A stretch of DNA of 64,000 nt from Inia geoffrensis (taxonomy: Eukaryota; Chordata; Mammalia; Artiodactyla; Iniidae), in contig CM070901.1 of NCBI GenBank assembly GCA_036417435.1, positions 62,492,501 through 62,556,500 on the forward strand, written 5' to 3'. This document shows, piece by piece, positions 11,809 to 23,328 of this stretch (positions are counted from its first letter, which is position 1; each line of letters begins with the position of its first letter). The notes under the pieces were generated by a model that saw nothing but the letters and a program-made list of their open reading frames with translations, was not told the DNA's origin and did no database searches. The translations under genes were made by a program, and so were the position numbers.

Positions 11809-12440
11809 TAAAATTTTAGGGTTATATGAGTTATAATATGTAATTCTAAAATATGCATAACTCTATCTTGTGGTAAAATTGACCATATTTGTTTTTACAA
11901 GATCCCAAAAATATTTGCAAAATTGACCATTTATTAGGCCCAAAAGAAAGTCAATACATTCCAAAATGTAGAATGAGTATACTCATTATTCTCTGGTCAC
12001 AATACGATAGAACTAGAAATCAAAGCTAGGAAAATATAAGAAAAGCTCTCCCTTATACAACAATTAGTTCAAATAGGAAAAGTGAAATTGCATTTCATCA
12101 ACAAAATAAACATAATTAAAACAGTGTCATAATCTATGAGCAGTGCTCAAAAATGTACATTTATATTAATAAACAAGAAGAAAAGTTTATGCTTAAATAT
12201 TTTAATAATAAACAAGAAAATATACTTAAATAAACTTACATTAATAAATATGAAAGAATAAAAGTAATCCAGAAGGTAAAAAAAGAACAATGAAATGTCT
12301 AAAAAGCAAAGGAAGAAAATATTATAAATGAAAACAGAAATTCACAATTTAGAAAATAGAATAATGATAAAATTAAAAAAAAAACAAACCCAACACATCA
12401 ACTAACATTAAAAAGGTAGAATGATGTAGAAAAGACATTC

Positions 12441-12653
12441 TTTTTTTTTTTTTTTTTTTTTGCGGTATGCGGGCCTCTCACTGTTGCGGTTTCTCCCGTT
12501 GCGGAGCACAGGCTCCGAACGCGCAGTCTTAGCGGCCATGGCTCACGGGCCCAGCCGCTCCGCGGCATGTGGGATCTTCCTAGACCGGGGCACGAACCCG
12601 TGCCCCCTGCATCGACAGGCGGACTCTCAACCACTGCACCACCAGGGAAGCCC
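12441..12653 (-). mobile_element. CHR-family SINE, short form
   Basis: Minus-strand element: T21 at 12441-12461 is the A-tail and the tRNA-like head ends at 12653. Boxes A and B are intact in form on the minus strand (TGGTGCAGTGGT; GGTTCGTGCCC). No convincing target-site duplication is visible. The near-pure A-tail suggests a fairly recent insertion. Confidence 0.93.
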
Positions 12654-12779
12654 ACGCAGGACTCTTAAAAGTAAAGAGACCCTTGGCCTCATTGGTAAAA
12701 TAAGTGAAATGTAAAATGATAATGTTATCTTTTTTTTACCATCTAGATAATATAAAATCAAATATTTGGAAACATTATT

Positions 12780-13407
12780 TTGGCAATAATATAGAGTAAC
12801 AGGCACTCTCCTCACATAGCTGGTGGTGAGGTAAATTGATAGAATCTCTGTTGAAAGCAATTTGGCCATATCTATCAAATTATAAAGCATATATTCTTTT
12901 ACCCAGCAATTCTACTTTTAGGACATTATCTCATATATATACCAGCATACATATGAATGATATGTACATAGTTATTCATTACAGCATTGTTTATAAAAGC
13001 AATTTGTTGGAAACTATCTACCAATAGAGAACTTTAAAAAAATTGATACATTCTTATATTTCAATACTATACAGCTATTTAAAAAAGGATAAGACTGTTC
13101 AATACGAATAGAAATGGACTAATCTCCAAGGTATTATATATTGTTAAATAAAAAAGATCAGAGTGTAAAGGAGTCATTTCAGAATGCTAACTTCTGCTTT
13201 CTTAAAGAATAGGAAACATTTATACATGTTTTTGCTTATGCATAGAATTTGATAGGCAGGATACACAAGAAATTGATAACAGCAGTTACCTTTTGAGAAG
13301 GAAACTAGGTAGGAGGTGTGACAATGGAAGACAATCCTACCTTTTACTATCAACCTTTTTGAATATTTTTGTTTTTGTACCATACTCATATTATTATTTA
13401 AAAATAA
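12780..13407 (+). mobile_element. Old L1M-type 3' end, sense
   Basis: 'gaaagcaatttggccatatc', 'acccagcaattctactttta', 'gatacacaagaaattgataa' and 'cagcagttaccttttgagaa' follow the sense order of an L1M (mammalian-wide) ORF2 tail and 3' UTR. It is diverged and 5' truncated, and ends in an AT-rich tail about 13407. Confidence 0.8.
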
Positions 13408-15180
13408 ATGACTAAGTGTTAAAAAGAGAGAAAATGATATGAGAGCTCACTATGGGATTTGAATTCTAATCAAAATGGCTCAGAATTATTTATCAGTATC
13501 CCCTGCCCATGGCTCCCCGCTAACTGCTATGGTTCAAGATCCATTTCTCTGATTCTTGAGGATTTAAAACTCAGTCCTATATAGCTTTGGGATGTACCAG
13601 TTGGTCAGCTTTCTGGGTCTTTAACTTAAGCCCCATCAGTTCTGAGGCTAGTAGATCATTGACTCTGTTGGTACCAAGGATCTACAGAAATGAGACGTAA
13701 CTCAGGAGCTCAGGAGGGAATGCAGAAAAATGGGAGGTCCAAGGACATGTTGCAGACCAATTGCCAACTCAGAGGTTTTCTTGAGACACTGATCAGCAGA
13801 CTGCTCCACCCTAACAGGGGAAGGGTCCGCTACTCCCTTTCTCACCCCTCCTGCTGATCTAAACCACCCTTAAAGAGACTGAACAAAACAAGTCGTTGGA
13901 CTTTGATGTGAGGACTAAAGCAATGTCCTTTCTCTAGGGCAGTAAACATGATTTATTTGGGTTTTGTTGGTTCCAAAATCCATTGTCTCCTGAAATCTAA
14001 TTTGCCATTGTGCCCTAAGCTTATTTGGGGCTAGGTGGAACAGAAATTAGTGCGAGGTACCAGAGTCTCCATGCAGGTCCCAACAGATTGGTCAATCTTA
14101 ATAACCTCATTAATGATCAGAAGGAGGTTGGGAAACAGCCTGGTTGGAAATGGGTGAGAACATTTCTGAAAAGAGTCTCTGCTTTTATTCTCATGTTATT
14201 AGCACCCAATGCATTTTTTTTTTTAATTGTGATCAAGTGTAATCTTTAGGACTGTGAACCATTTTTTTTTCTTTCAGAACTGTTAGCAGCTCCAATGAAG
14301 AGAATACAGAGAGACTTGCCGGCACAGGGAAAGTGCAATTCCAGGGGACCTAGGGGTTGCCACATGACCACACTCCCTTAGCCTCCCCTGGGTTCTAATC
14401 TCTGGATTAGAGCAACGAAATCCACTAGGAATAGGTTTTCCTAGATAAGCTGTTTTTTATTTGTCTGTTCCTCCTATCCAAGAGAAGTTATATTCTTAAG
14501 TCAGTATTGCAGAAAAAGTAAAAATACGTTCATCCTGTCATCCATTGCATGAAATCCGTACTAAGCACATATTGAACAGTGGTAAGTGAAAGGGAGGAAG
14601 CCTGTGACACAAAAGAAATGTAAGACTCATCTCTGCCCACCAGGAATTTACAAGTCTAGTTGGTAAGATCTTAAGAACGCACAGGAAAAGAACCAGAGAA
14701 AATGCACATTTGTGCTTGATTATTCATTGACATCACACATCCATGTTCAATGACCGACAGGTTTCCAAACATTCGGTCTCTGCTGGAAGAATGTCTAGGA
14801 GTTTGGCACCAGTGGGCCTGTGTTAAATGACCTTCCTTAGGCTGCAACATAGTTTTCAAACAGAGCTCTTGTGTTCTCTTGAAAGAGAGAAAAGAGGAAA
14901 CTTAAGATCTCTGAGAGCAGTTGCATTGTTTCTCAGTGTGCTGGGGGAGTCAGCTGATAGTAATATCCAGAGGCCCTCTCAGGGGTGAAAGGTTGATTTC
15001 ATATTAGGGTGTCAACAATGGGGGGAATGATGGTCAGGAAGAGTTTATACCTTCCTTCACTGTTCCTTTGGATCTCTCAGAACTGAAACCCACGAGGATG
15101 TGGATTGGCTCTTTCTTCCTGCCTAACACGAAGCATAGAGTCATCCATTTCCAGAAGTATAGCAGGGATTTGGAGAATTT
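13408..15180. other. No recognised gene or clear repeat
   Basis: Mostly unique-looking. The block around 13540-14180 (for example 'gtaccagagtctccatgcag') has the feel of an old LTR element, but I cannot assign it. An L2/MIR-like scrap may lie at 14540-14660. No open frame is convincing. Confidence 0.4.
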
Positions 15181-15184
15181 CCTG

Positions 15185-15352
15185 CTGCACTCCTAGCTCT
15201 ATGTCACTGACCAGTTACCCAATTTTTCTGGTCTATAAAATGAAAATTTTAGTATCTATTGATATCTTGCAGTGTTTATATTGTTCAGATATAATTTATG
15301 AAATGGGTGTGACACATAGTAGGCACCCCAAAATGGTAGTTACTATTACTCT
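15185..15352 (+). repeat. MIR SINE, sense
   Basis: 'actcctagctctatgtcact', 'ggtctataaaatgaaaattt' and 'gtgacacatagtaggcaccc' fit MIR in sense order. Confidence 0.55.
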
Positions 15353-15400
15353 TGGGCCAGGTTACTATGCTCCTCAAAAAAAGATGCGGGGGGGGCGGTG

Positions 15401-15610
15401 GCTTCCCTGGTGGCGCAGTGGTTGAGAGTCTGCCTGCCGATGCAGGCGACACGGGTTCGTACCCCGGTCCAGGAAGATCCCACATGCCGCGGAGCGGCTG
15501 GGCCTGTGAGCCATGGCCGCTGAGGCTGCACATCCGGAGTCTGTGCTCCGCAACGGGAGAGGCCACAGCAGTGAGAGGCCCACACACCGCAAAAAAAAAA
15601 AAAAAAAAAA
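15401..15610 (+). mobile_element. CHR-family SINE, short form
   Basis: Plus-strand short CHR SINE with head at 15401, box A TGGCGCAGTGGT, box B-like GGTTCGTACCCC and an A20 tail to 15610. The flanks share about 10 bp (AAAAAAAGAT before about 15386; AAAAAAAGAT ending at 15613). A G-rich stretch with an 8-base G run (15388-15395) sits between the left repeat and the head. Confidence 0.93.
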
Positions 15611-15877
15611 GATAGGGAAGAGAAACCAGGCTCTCCATATGACCTCTGGCACTGTTCTCATGAAGGAAGGAGACTGCTGCCTCCTGTGTCCCTGGGTCCC
15701 GGACCTTCTGGGCCACATAGGTAATAAATATTCCAACATTGGATTAGTAAATAGGCTCTACTTGCTAGTTTTGTTGTTTATTTTCACATCATTTTGTTAT
15801 TGTCATAAAGACCATTTGTGAATTATGTGACTGTTTCTTAGAGTTTGTATTACATAAATTTTAAAATTTAATTTCAT

Positions 15878-16433
15878 GAAAGTGGAGGGAAAATCCCACA
15901 TCGGACTACGTGCCTTGATTTTTGCTCTGAACAATAGTAAGTTTAATCATAGCTCTGGTTTCTCCATAATACTGCTAAGTAAAAATTGTCACCTGCCATC
16001 TGCCTCTATAAGGATTAAGTCACAAGCCACTGCAACCTCTGACCTTCAACAACCCCTGAAAGGAGTTCAGGGTGGAGATCAGGAACGAGGCACTCTGTGC
16101 TCTGGGGAATGCTGGCAGAACAGGCTTTCAGATGTTTTCAGGAGAAGATTTTATGAGCCCAAATTCTTGCATCTTCTCATATCTAGAAAAGCACTAAAAT
16201 CATTAATAGCGACATCTGCTCCTAGTGACTAGCAGCCAGCCTCTGCCAACATGTGTGCTTGACTGCACATACCCCCTTCACTAAAATCATATACAATACT
16301 GACCTCTCCTCTGACCTCTTCAGAGCGTGTACCTCAGAGAGATCTGAGATGCTGTCTCCCAGGCTATAGGCCTCATTTTGCCCCAAATAAAACTTAGCTC
16401 ACAACTCTTATATGCATTTTTTTTTGGTCAACA
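15878..16433 (+). mobile_element. ERV class-I-like LTR (start uncertain)
   Basis: The 3' half looks like a retroviral LTR: 'gatctgagatgctgtctccc', a polyadenylation signal AATAAA at 16386-16391, a short U5 and a terminal GGTCAACA ending at 16433. The sequence just after it ('ggttccaaatggtcactgac') looks like leader. The left boundary is a guess, chosen at a TG. No partner LTR was found nearby. Confidence 0.5.
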
Positions 16434-16640
16434 ATACCCAAATCAGGGTTCCAAATGGTCACTGACACCAGAAAGTTGCCAGTTTCCAAAGACCTTGGAG
16501 TGTGGCTACTGACACCAAAAGCCCACACCCGGAGCCAGGAGGGAAACTTCTGAAATCTTAAGGTGAAAGATGCTGCTTGCAAATGGCAGGTGTCCCCAAT
16601 CCAGGGCAGGTGGCCTGGAAATTAGCCTTGGCCTATGTTG
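16434..16640 (+). mobile_element. Probable ERV leader remnant after LTR
   Basis: Starts directly after the LTR-like terminus. It contains two similar phrases, 'ctgacaccagaaagttgcc' (16462) and 'ctgacaccaaaagcccaca' (16510). I see no confident primer-binding site and no gag reading frame. Confidence 0.35.
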
Positions 16641-16710
16641 GCTTTACCGTCGGACAAAACAAGTATACCACTTTAGTTTCTGTGTCTCTACAGGTTTAAG
16701 AGTACTTACA

Positions 16711-16912
16711 GGGCTTCCCTGGTGGCGCAGTGGTTGAGAGTCCGCCTGCCGATGCAGGGGACACGGGTTCGTGCCCCGGTCCGGGAGGATCCCACATGCC
16801 ACGGAGCGCCCGTGAGCCATGGCCGCTGAGCCTGTGCATCCGGAGCCTGTGCTCCGCAACGGGAGAGGCCACAACAGTGAGAGGCCCGTGTACCGCAAAA
16901 AAAAAAAAAAAA
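16711..16912 (+). mobile_element. CHR-family SINE, short form with 8 bp deletion
   Basis: Plus-strand short CHR SINE with A-tail to 16912. Relative to sister copies here it lacks 8 bp (GGCTGGGC) after 'ccacggagcg' (about 16808). Boxes A and B are intact. Only a 5 bp flanking repeat (TTACA, 16706-16710 and 16913-16917) is visible. Confidence 0.93.
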
Positions 16913-16917
16913 TTACA

Positions 16918-18196
16918 AGCAAATCCAACTGCTCAGGACTGTGCTATGACTTCCACGGGCTCCTTACTCCATACAAAAAATTTTTTTAATTGTATTTATG
17001 CATTGGAATAAAGATGAATATATTAAAACATTTCCTCTGACCTAAAAAATTCATTTTTTCATGATTTTAAAAGAAATGAAAACAGTTTTATGGGCCCTAT
17101 GCACTGTGCCTACTGTGCTTACTAGATAATTTGGTTCAGATGGGGTGAGAAATTTTAAAAGCCAATGGCAGGGAGAAGAGAATTGGAAATACGAAAAAAA
17201 TAAAACATCGCTGAGGACCATAGAGTGGTAAGTTAGAGAAAGCAGCGAAAAAGCTAGCCAAATTCTGTAAGGTCCTCAAATGCAGTCTCACGTTCTCAGA
17301 GGTTAAAATCTCCAGGTCTTCAGAATTTGTTCATTTTACATTCAGGCTGATTATAGCTTCACACTAAGCAACAAGGTGATCACTTTTCAGAAGCAAATGT
17401 TTTTCTGATTACTTTGCATTTGTGTATCTAAAACTGGAATTCCATGAATGCTAACTGCTGCAATTTGAGTTTCCAGTCAAGTGGAGACTTTGTTCTCTCA
17501 TTTTTAAATTTCCACATAATGTTCATGGTTTCCTCAGTTTTTCTCCTTTCCTGTAATCCTGAGGTGTGTTTAGAAGCTGTCATTCTCTGTCAGCCAAACT
17601 GGAGGGGGCTCCACAAAGAGCTGGGAGAATTATGGAAAACCATATACAGCACTGTCAGAAATATCACTCTTAAATTTTCCCCAGACCTGTGTTTTTCTGG
17701 CCAGAGATATGAACACAACCAACACACCTGGCACCCTTACTTGCCAGACAGAGTCTCCAGGACATCCCTGGAAATATTTAGTAAACCTACAACGTGGGCA
17801 CCTACCCAGCCAGTCACTCCAAAGTAGGAAGATGGCTACCATTTGAGATGCTCCTTGCCATTGGGCTGTGAAGGTAAACTGTTTTTCTAACAATCTCAGT
17901 GTTAACATGGGAACAGGCTTCCACTCACTTTCAAATCCAAATGGAACAGGATACCTACTTTCTAGAAGGAAGGAAGACATGCTTCCAACCTCCATTAGGT
18001 TCCATACTTCCATACTCCAACCCCATATGAAATAGCGCTCCTGCCCTGTGCTGTTCACTTCAACGTCAGAGCACCTGTTCTGAATTGTTTTCTCACTTGT
18101 GGACACAAGGTTACATTGACTTATCCCCCCTCTTTTAACTAGCTCCCACTCTGGCCACCAATTGCATTGAGATTGTTTTCCTCTAGGGAGAAGGAT
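16918..18196. other. No recognised feature
   Basis: Unique-looking sequence. The forward frame at 17444-17827 (127 codons) and the overlapping reverse frame at 17630-18106 (158 codons) are opposite-strand shadows of each other, and neither shows motifs or codon bias I would trust. Confidence 0.45.
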
Positions 18197-18345
18197 GAAT
18201 ACTTATTGACCACTTACTGTTGGACTAGCTTTGTTCTTTCCTATGTATTATCTCACTTAATCTTCACACCTTTTGGAGGTAGAAGCAATGGTCCTTTATG
18301 GGTGAGGAAACCGAGGCTCAGAGAGATGAAGAAATTGAGAGAACT
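18197..18345 (-). repeat. MIR SINE, antisense
   Basis: 'acttattgaccacttactgt', 'attatctcacttaatcttca' and 'gtgaggaaaccgaggctcag' are antisense MIR. It directly borders the LTR-like block that starts at 18376. Confidence 0.8.
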
Positions 18346-18375
18346 CAACCATCGAAATGAGAGGAAAGAAAAGTA

Positions 18376-18976
18376 TGAAAGACAAAATGTACCAGATAAT
18401 TAACGATATGATTTTATTCAGGCTATTGCAATAAGGAGAACATTTATTAATGAGGAACATCTCAGAAAAACGACGGGGACCTGGGTTTTGTAGAAGCAGG
18501 TAAACAAGAAAGTCATCTGTGTGTCTTACGGGAGTCAGGAGGAAGGATGGAAATGGACCTTGGATTATACAAAGGAAGGATGGTCCTTTGTGGTTAGCTG
18601 CTCCTGGGACACAAGAGCGGGGCAGATCTCTTTTTTCATTTGGTTGCTTGGTTTTAGGGTTTTGGTTTTTGGCATTCATTTTTATTTTATTTTATTGAAG
18701 TATAATTGATTTACAGTGTTGTGTTACTTTCTGGTGTACAGCAAAGTGATTCAGTAATACACACACACACATACACACAAATATGCATATACATATATAC
18801 ATATATAGCTGAATTTCTTTCCAATTCTTTTCCATTATAGGCTATTACAAGGTACTGAACATAGTTCCCTGTGCTCTACAGTAGAACCTGTTGTCTATTC
18901 ATATATAGTAGTGTGGAGATTTCTTAACTGTTGCAACTTTCTGGGAGCACAAGTTTCAGAAAATAATTCATTTTCA
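18376..18976 (-). mobile_element. Putative 3' LTR of minus-strand ERV1-like provirus
   Basis: Aligns by eye with 23329-23639 in the same orientation. Shared text includes 'gatatgattttattcaggct' against 'gatatgattttacttaggct', and 'gtcctttgtggttagc' in both. The + strand starts TG at 18376 and ends CA at about 18976. An L1 3' end (18620-18912) interrupts it; alignment to the other copy resumes at 'gtggagat'. A purine-rich run (A8GG on the minus strand, 18980-18989) lies just upstream, where a polypurine tract would be. Confidence 0.55.
18620..18912 (-). mobile_element. L1 3' end fragment, antisense
   Basis: 'attgaagtataattgattta', 'gtacagcaaagtgattcagt' and 'catagttccctgtgctctac' are the antisense 3' UTR of an older cetartiodactyl L1. 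A CA microsatellite (18760-18780) lies inside. Comparison with the sister LTR copy shows it as an insertion. T-rich extra sequence 18620-18680 may be a degraded A-tail. Confidence 0.85.
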
Positions 18977-19178
18977 GAACCTTTTTTTTCAGACAAATAT
19001 CATTCATTGATGAACAACTCAGAGGTGACCATAAACCTCTTGAGAGGGCAAAGTAGGGTCTAAGAAATTGTTTCCCAAGGATTCTTGTTAGTGTTATTCC
19101 TGTAAAACCAGTTGAACCATCTGTTGAGAAGTGGTGGCCGAGATCAGTCATTTTAGGGTTCTGGAGATCAGGTATCTT

Positions 19179-19519
19179 TTTTTTTTTTTTTTTTAACATC
19201 TTTATTGGGGTATAATTGCTTTACAGTGGTGTGTTAGTTTCTGCTTTATAACAAAGTGAATCAGTTATACATATACATATGTTCCCATATCTCTTCCCTC
19301 TTGCGTCTCCCTCCCTCCCACCCTCCCTATCCCACCCCTCCAGGCGGTCACAAAGCACCGAGCTGATCTCCCTGTGCTATGCGGCTGCTTCCCACTAGCT
19401 ATCTACCTTACGTACGGTAGTGTAGATATGCCCATGCCTCTCTCTCACTTTGTCACATCTCACCCTTCCCCCTCCCCATATCCTCAAGTCCGTTCCCCAG
19501 TAGGTCTGTGTCTTTATTC
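19179..19519 (-). mobile_element. 5'-truncated young L1, 3' UTR only
   Basis: A T run (the A-tail) at 19177-19194 followed by the antisense 3' UTR: 'atctttattggggtataatt', 'caaagcaccgagctgatctc' and 'tgtgtctttattc'. A perfect 15 bp target-site duplication GAGATCAGGTATCTT flanks it at 19164-19178 and 19520-19534. The source lineage has the same 3' UTR as the L1s at 24.3 and 55.8 kb. Confidence 0.95.
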
Positions 19520-21712
19520 GAGATCAGGTATCTTGAAAGAGGGACGTCTAAAATTTTAAAAGGTAAGTATTAGCATTGAATATTGTATTAAAGAGCCAGG
19601 AGCTGAATTCTGAGGGCAGCCATTCCAGTGGATTCCAAGTGGTTGGTAGAGGTTATCTAGCACTACTCTTTGAGTTTCTTAAAGCTTTCCAGCTGGGATG
19701 TCAATGTTCTTGGTGATGCTGTCCACTGTCTTGGTTATGTCTTGTAAAAGAGCATGTATGACCTGAGCATTTCACTGGACTCCCTTAGTTGTCCAGGCAC
19801 AACTTGTCCAGGGAGAATTCTACTGCAGTGATGAGCCCTTATAAGTTTATGGCAAGTTGTTGGGCTTCAGCTTGCAGGGCCTCTTCAGGTCTTAGGGAAA
19901 CCTAGTGTCCTGATAGGGATCTGGGCAGTCAGGTTTTAGTTCTAGAAGTTGCTAGATTTAAACTAAAGAAGTAAAGTTGTATTGAAGTTAACATTTTTTT
20001 AAATACTGAAAATATGACTAACTCTACACTGTTGTTGTCTAATATAAGGCAAAGAAGAACAAGGACTCTGATAAATAGGAACATATTATAGACAGCAAGG
20101 GCACTGACAAATCTCTAGAAACTTCCCACATGACATGCAATTTGAAATATCTGTATTAATAACATCACCCATACAAATTTACCTAGGGAAGGCTAAGCAT
20201 CTCTTCTGATTTGCTAACTCTTTGCTTGCATTCATCAATAGTAATAGTATCAAATAAATTTTATCATTTCTAGCACCTCTCTTTTTACAAGGTGAAAGAA
20301 CAAATCCTCTGTGATTTTCTAGGGGCCCTCTGGGAAATCTCAAAGACAGTTTTAGGTGTAAAGATATCACTTATAATTGGAGTTTGGAAAGACAAAAATC
20401 AAAAGTTGCTAGGAGATTTGAACACCTAAGATAGAATTGGATCATGCGTACCTGAGACACATCATTTTGCTTCTCATTTCAAAGTGAGAATGAAACATTC
20501 AAAAATAAACACTGAAGGTGACATGTTCTTTCCTAAGTGATAAGCTTTTATTTTCTTAAATCATCAAAGATACATTAAAATCAACATAAACTATAGAAGG
20601 TTATTCTGTTAAGACACAAAACCTTTGTGATCTAAGACAGATTATACAGAAGGCAAAGAATAACATTTTAACCTGATATTAAGAGGTTAGAGAGAAAATT
20701 TTGCCATTTTAACAGAGATAAGAACAATCCCAGTTTTTCATTAGCATATTTGACACTAAAAGTCCCTTTTGAAATCTTATAAAGAAACCTAACAAACCCA
20801 AGCTAGTTTTGACCACAAAAAATACAATTTCCTTTCCACAAGTCTTCTATAACATTTTATATCCATTTAGGTTTGACCTTCCTCTTTCCTCTTTCTCATT
20901 CTGCAGCAACCAGTCATTACAGTTTAGGACCAAACCACTCTCTTCTTTCATTAACAAAAGCACATCCTGCCTACCTTGCATACAAAATTGGTCCTCTCTA
21001 CCATCTCCTTCACATATATTGATTATAACTTTTAACCACAGTAACTTCTATTCCACAGAGAAAATTAGGAGGCCAATAACTGTGAACAATCTGTCACACA
21101 ACAGCATTTTGCAGCAGATTAGCAGAGCTCACAACTTCTTATAACCATACACATCCCTTCTAGTACAGTGTCTCAAAGTGGCAAAAATTGAACATGCTCA
21201 TGAACAGACCCAAAATAGATAGACTCCCTGCAGCATATAAAAATAAGAGGTAAGCGTATTTAAACCTAAAAGTTTGATTAGTAATTAATGTTTTAGTACT
21301 CTGTCTTACTTGGAGGTGACGTATGTACCCAATGAATACCCATTAATTAACTCAATTTAGTAGAAGAGCAAGGTTTTAAGTCACCTAATGTTCTTGGACG
21401 TTATCTTCCAGCTTACATACTATAAAACATAATTATTGTTGAAATAAAGTTTTCAGAATAATGATTCAATTTGGTTAAATACAGATGTATGGTTTTCATA
21501 ACCTTAACCATTAAGTAAAAGTACTGTTAACTTATTTGATAAGTGAACATGTATATGTTCAGAAAACCCATACCAAAATAGAATAAAAATATATGCTTCT
21601 CTTATACTTACTGTCAATAACACAGAAAAAACAGCTGGTTTTCTTAAACCAAAATTATTAAACTAGTCTTCTTTGCCAAAGATTTACCTAAATTATGTGA
21701 ACTTGAATTCTT

Positions 21713-22050
21713 TTTTGAAACATTTATTTATTTTTATTTATTTAATTTTGGCTACATTGGGTCTTTGTTGCTGCGTGCGGGCTTTCTTTAGTTGCAGCAA
21801 GCGGGGGCTACTCTTCGTTGTGGTGCGTGTACTTCTCATTGCGGTGGCTTCTCTTGCTGCAGGGCATGTGCTCTAGGCAAGCAGGTTTCAGTAGTGTGGC
21901 TCGTGGGCTCTAGAGCGTGGGCTCAGTAATTGTGGCGCCCGGGCTTAGTTGCTCCACGGCATGTGGGATCTTCCCAGACCAGGGCTTGAACCCGCGTCCC
22001 CTGCATTGGCAGGCGAATTCTTAACCACTGCGCCACCAGGGAAATCCCCA
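21713..22050 (-). mobile_element. CHR-family SINE, long form
   Basis: Long CHR SINE on the minus strand with an A/T-rich tail on the left and the tRNA-like head at the right ('cgccaccagggaaatccc', one step from the usual AAGCCC). A perfect 15 bp target-site duplication TGAACTTGAATTCTT lies at 21698-21712 and 22051-22065. Confidence 0.95.
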
Positions 22051-22390
22051 TGAACTTGAATTCTTAAAACGTTTCTGAGTTAGTTTATATAGCAATATCT
22101 CTCTTTTCACATTGAAAGTATTTGAGGTATAATGAAAATATTTGAGGTATAATTTCCTTAATTTCTTAGAATTTTAGGAATATTCCTTTTACATAAGCAC
22201 TTATTTACCTCTAAGGTAATCAAAACAGAGCTCCTATAAGAGATTTATAATCTAATTTGGTAATACAATTCAGAAGTAGGAAAATATTACACACACAATG
22301 GAAGTGAAGATTTTTCTGAATTACAGATGTATAAATATACAGACACAACAGAGAGTAAGCTTATAGCTTCAAATTTAAAATTTCAGTTAT

Positions 22391-22621
22391 TGGGCTTCCC
22401 TGGTGGCGCAGTGGTTGGGAGTCCACCTGCCGATGCAGGGGACACGGGTTCGTGCCCCGATCCGGGAGGATCCCACATGCCGCAGAGCGGCTGGGCGCAT
22501 GAGCCATGGCTGCTGAGCCTGCGCATCTGGAGCCTGTGCTCCGCAATGGGAGAGGCCACAGCAGTAAGAGGCCCGCATACTGCCAAAAAATAAAAATAAA
22601 AAAATAATAATAAAAAAAAAA
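22391..22621 (+). mobile_element. CHR-family SINE, short form
   Basis: Plus-strand short CHR SINE. Its tail is A-rich with T and TAA interruptions (22583-22621). Flanking repeats TTCAGTTAT (22382-22390) and TTCAGCTAT (22622-22630) differ at one base. Box B reads GGTTCGTGCCC. Confidence 0.93.
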
Positions 22622-23076
22622 TTCAGCTATGGGTCAACGGTAAACACAGAAATACAAAACTCACCAGTCCATATCAAGGAATTCTTCCCTTCCCAGTGTT
22701 TACAAACTCTTAATTGATTTGAACTGAGACAAACAGAAAAGACTAACAATTCTGATTCTGTGCCATCTTTCATCCAACAGAGAAAAGATCTGTTTCATGT
22801 CATTACATCTGTCACATTTACATTAACCTGTTACAGAGAACACCAACTTGTCAGATGATAAAACCAAGAGAAGCCAGGACCAGAAGTCAAGTGAGTACTC
22901 AAAAAGAATCAACACCAAATACTTACTCTGCTAGTAACAGACAAGAGCCCAGAGTACAGGACCCAGGGTGGAGCCCACTGTTGGGGTCACAAGTCAGAAG
23001 TCAGGAAGGGAGCACAATGGCTCTGAGAAGCTTCAATATGTAGATGGAGTAAATGAAGATTCAAAGATGAGGTCCA

Positions 23077-23285
23077 GGGCTTCCCTGGTGGCGCAGTGGT
23101 TGAGAGTCCTCCTGCCGATGCAGGGGACACGGGTTCGTGCCCCGGTCCAGGAGGATCCCACATGCCGCGGAGCGGCTAGGCCCCTGAGCCATGGCCGCTG
23201 AGCCTGCGCGTCCAGAGCCTGTGTTCTGCAACGGGAGAGGCCACGACAGTGAGAGGCCCGCGTACCGCAAAAAAAAAAAAAAAAA
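23077..23285 (+). mobile_element. CHR-family SINE, short form
   Basis: Plus-strand short CHR SINE with a pure A-tail. A perfect 14 bp target-site duplication AAAGATGAGGTCCA lies at 23063-23076 and 23286-23299. It sits just inside the putative proviral leader, next to the primer-site-like motif. Confidence 0.95.
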
Positions 23286-23304
23286 AAAGATGAGGTCCAA
23301 TCCT

Positions 23305-23322
23305 ATTGGAGTCATAGCACCA
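23305..23322 (-). other. tRNA-His-like primer-binding site
   Basis: The minus strand reads TGGTGCTATGACTCCAAT. From memory, the tRNA-His primer site used by HERV-H-type elements is TGGTGCCGTGACTCGGAT, giving 14 of 18 matches; one CG to TA change fits CpG decay. It lies six bases from the LTR-like block's end, as expected in a retroviral leader. One mismatch-rich site is not proof. Confidence 0.5.
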
Positions 23323-23328
23323 AAACCA

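Larger units (their letters stand above)
9931..12420 (+). repeat. A-rich decayed sequence, probably old L1
   Basis: The + strand is strikingly A-rich, like the coding strand of L1. Phrases such as 'ccaaaattttatactctgaa' (about 10703) and 'attgaccatttattaggccc' followed by 'tctctggtcac' (about 11922-12000) resemble very old L1M/HAL1 ORF2 text. Decay is heavy, so extent and family are uncertain. An LTR-like repeat (11370-11757) and a GT microsatellite lie inside it. Confidence 0.35.
18977..23328 (-). mobile_element. Putative ERV1-like internal region, non-coding remnant
   Basis: Non-repetitive-looking sequence bounded by the two LTR-like blocks, with a primer-site-like motif next to the right-hand block (the 5' LTR on the minus strand). 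After removing later insertions (L1 19179-19519; SINEs 21713-22050, 22391-22621, 23077-23285) about 3.3 kb remain, shorter than a complete provirus. All reading frames are broken and short. A Trp-rich minus-strand stretch near 19590-19670 faintly resembles the membrane-proximal part of a class I env, but gag and pol are not identifiable. Confidence 0.4.

Noticed and set aside
15401..15480. tRNA gene called from box A/box B-like sequences in SINE heads
   Set aside because: The heads are tRNA-derived but are fused to SINE bodies with A-tails and repeated 17 times in the window.
17444..18106. Forward 127-codon and reverse 158-codon open frames as genes
   Set aside because: They overlap on opposite strands, show no motif, and lie in sequence without any exon-like or conserved signal I can see.
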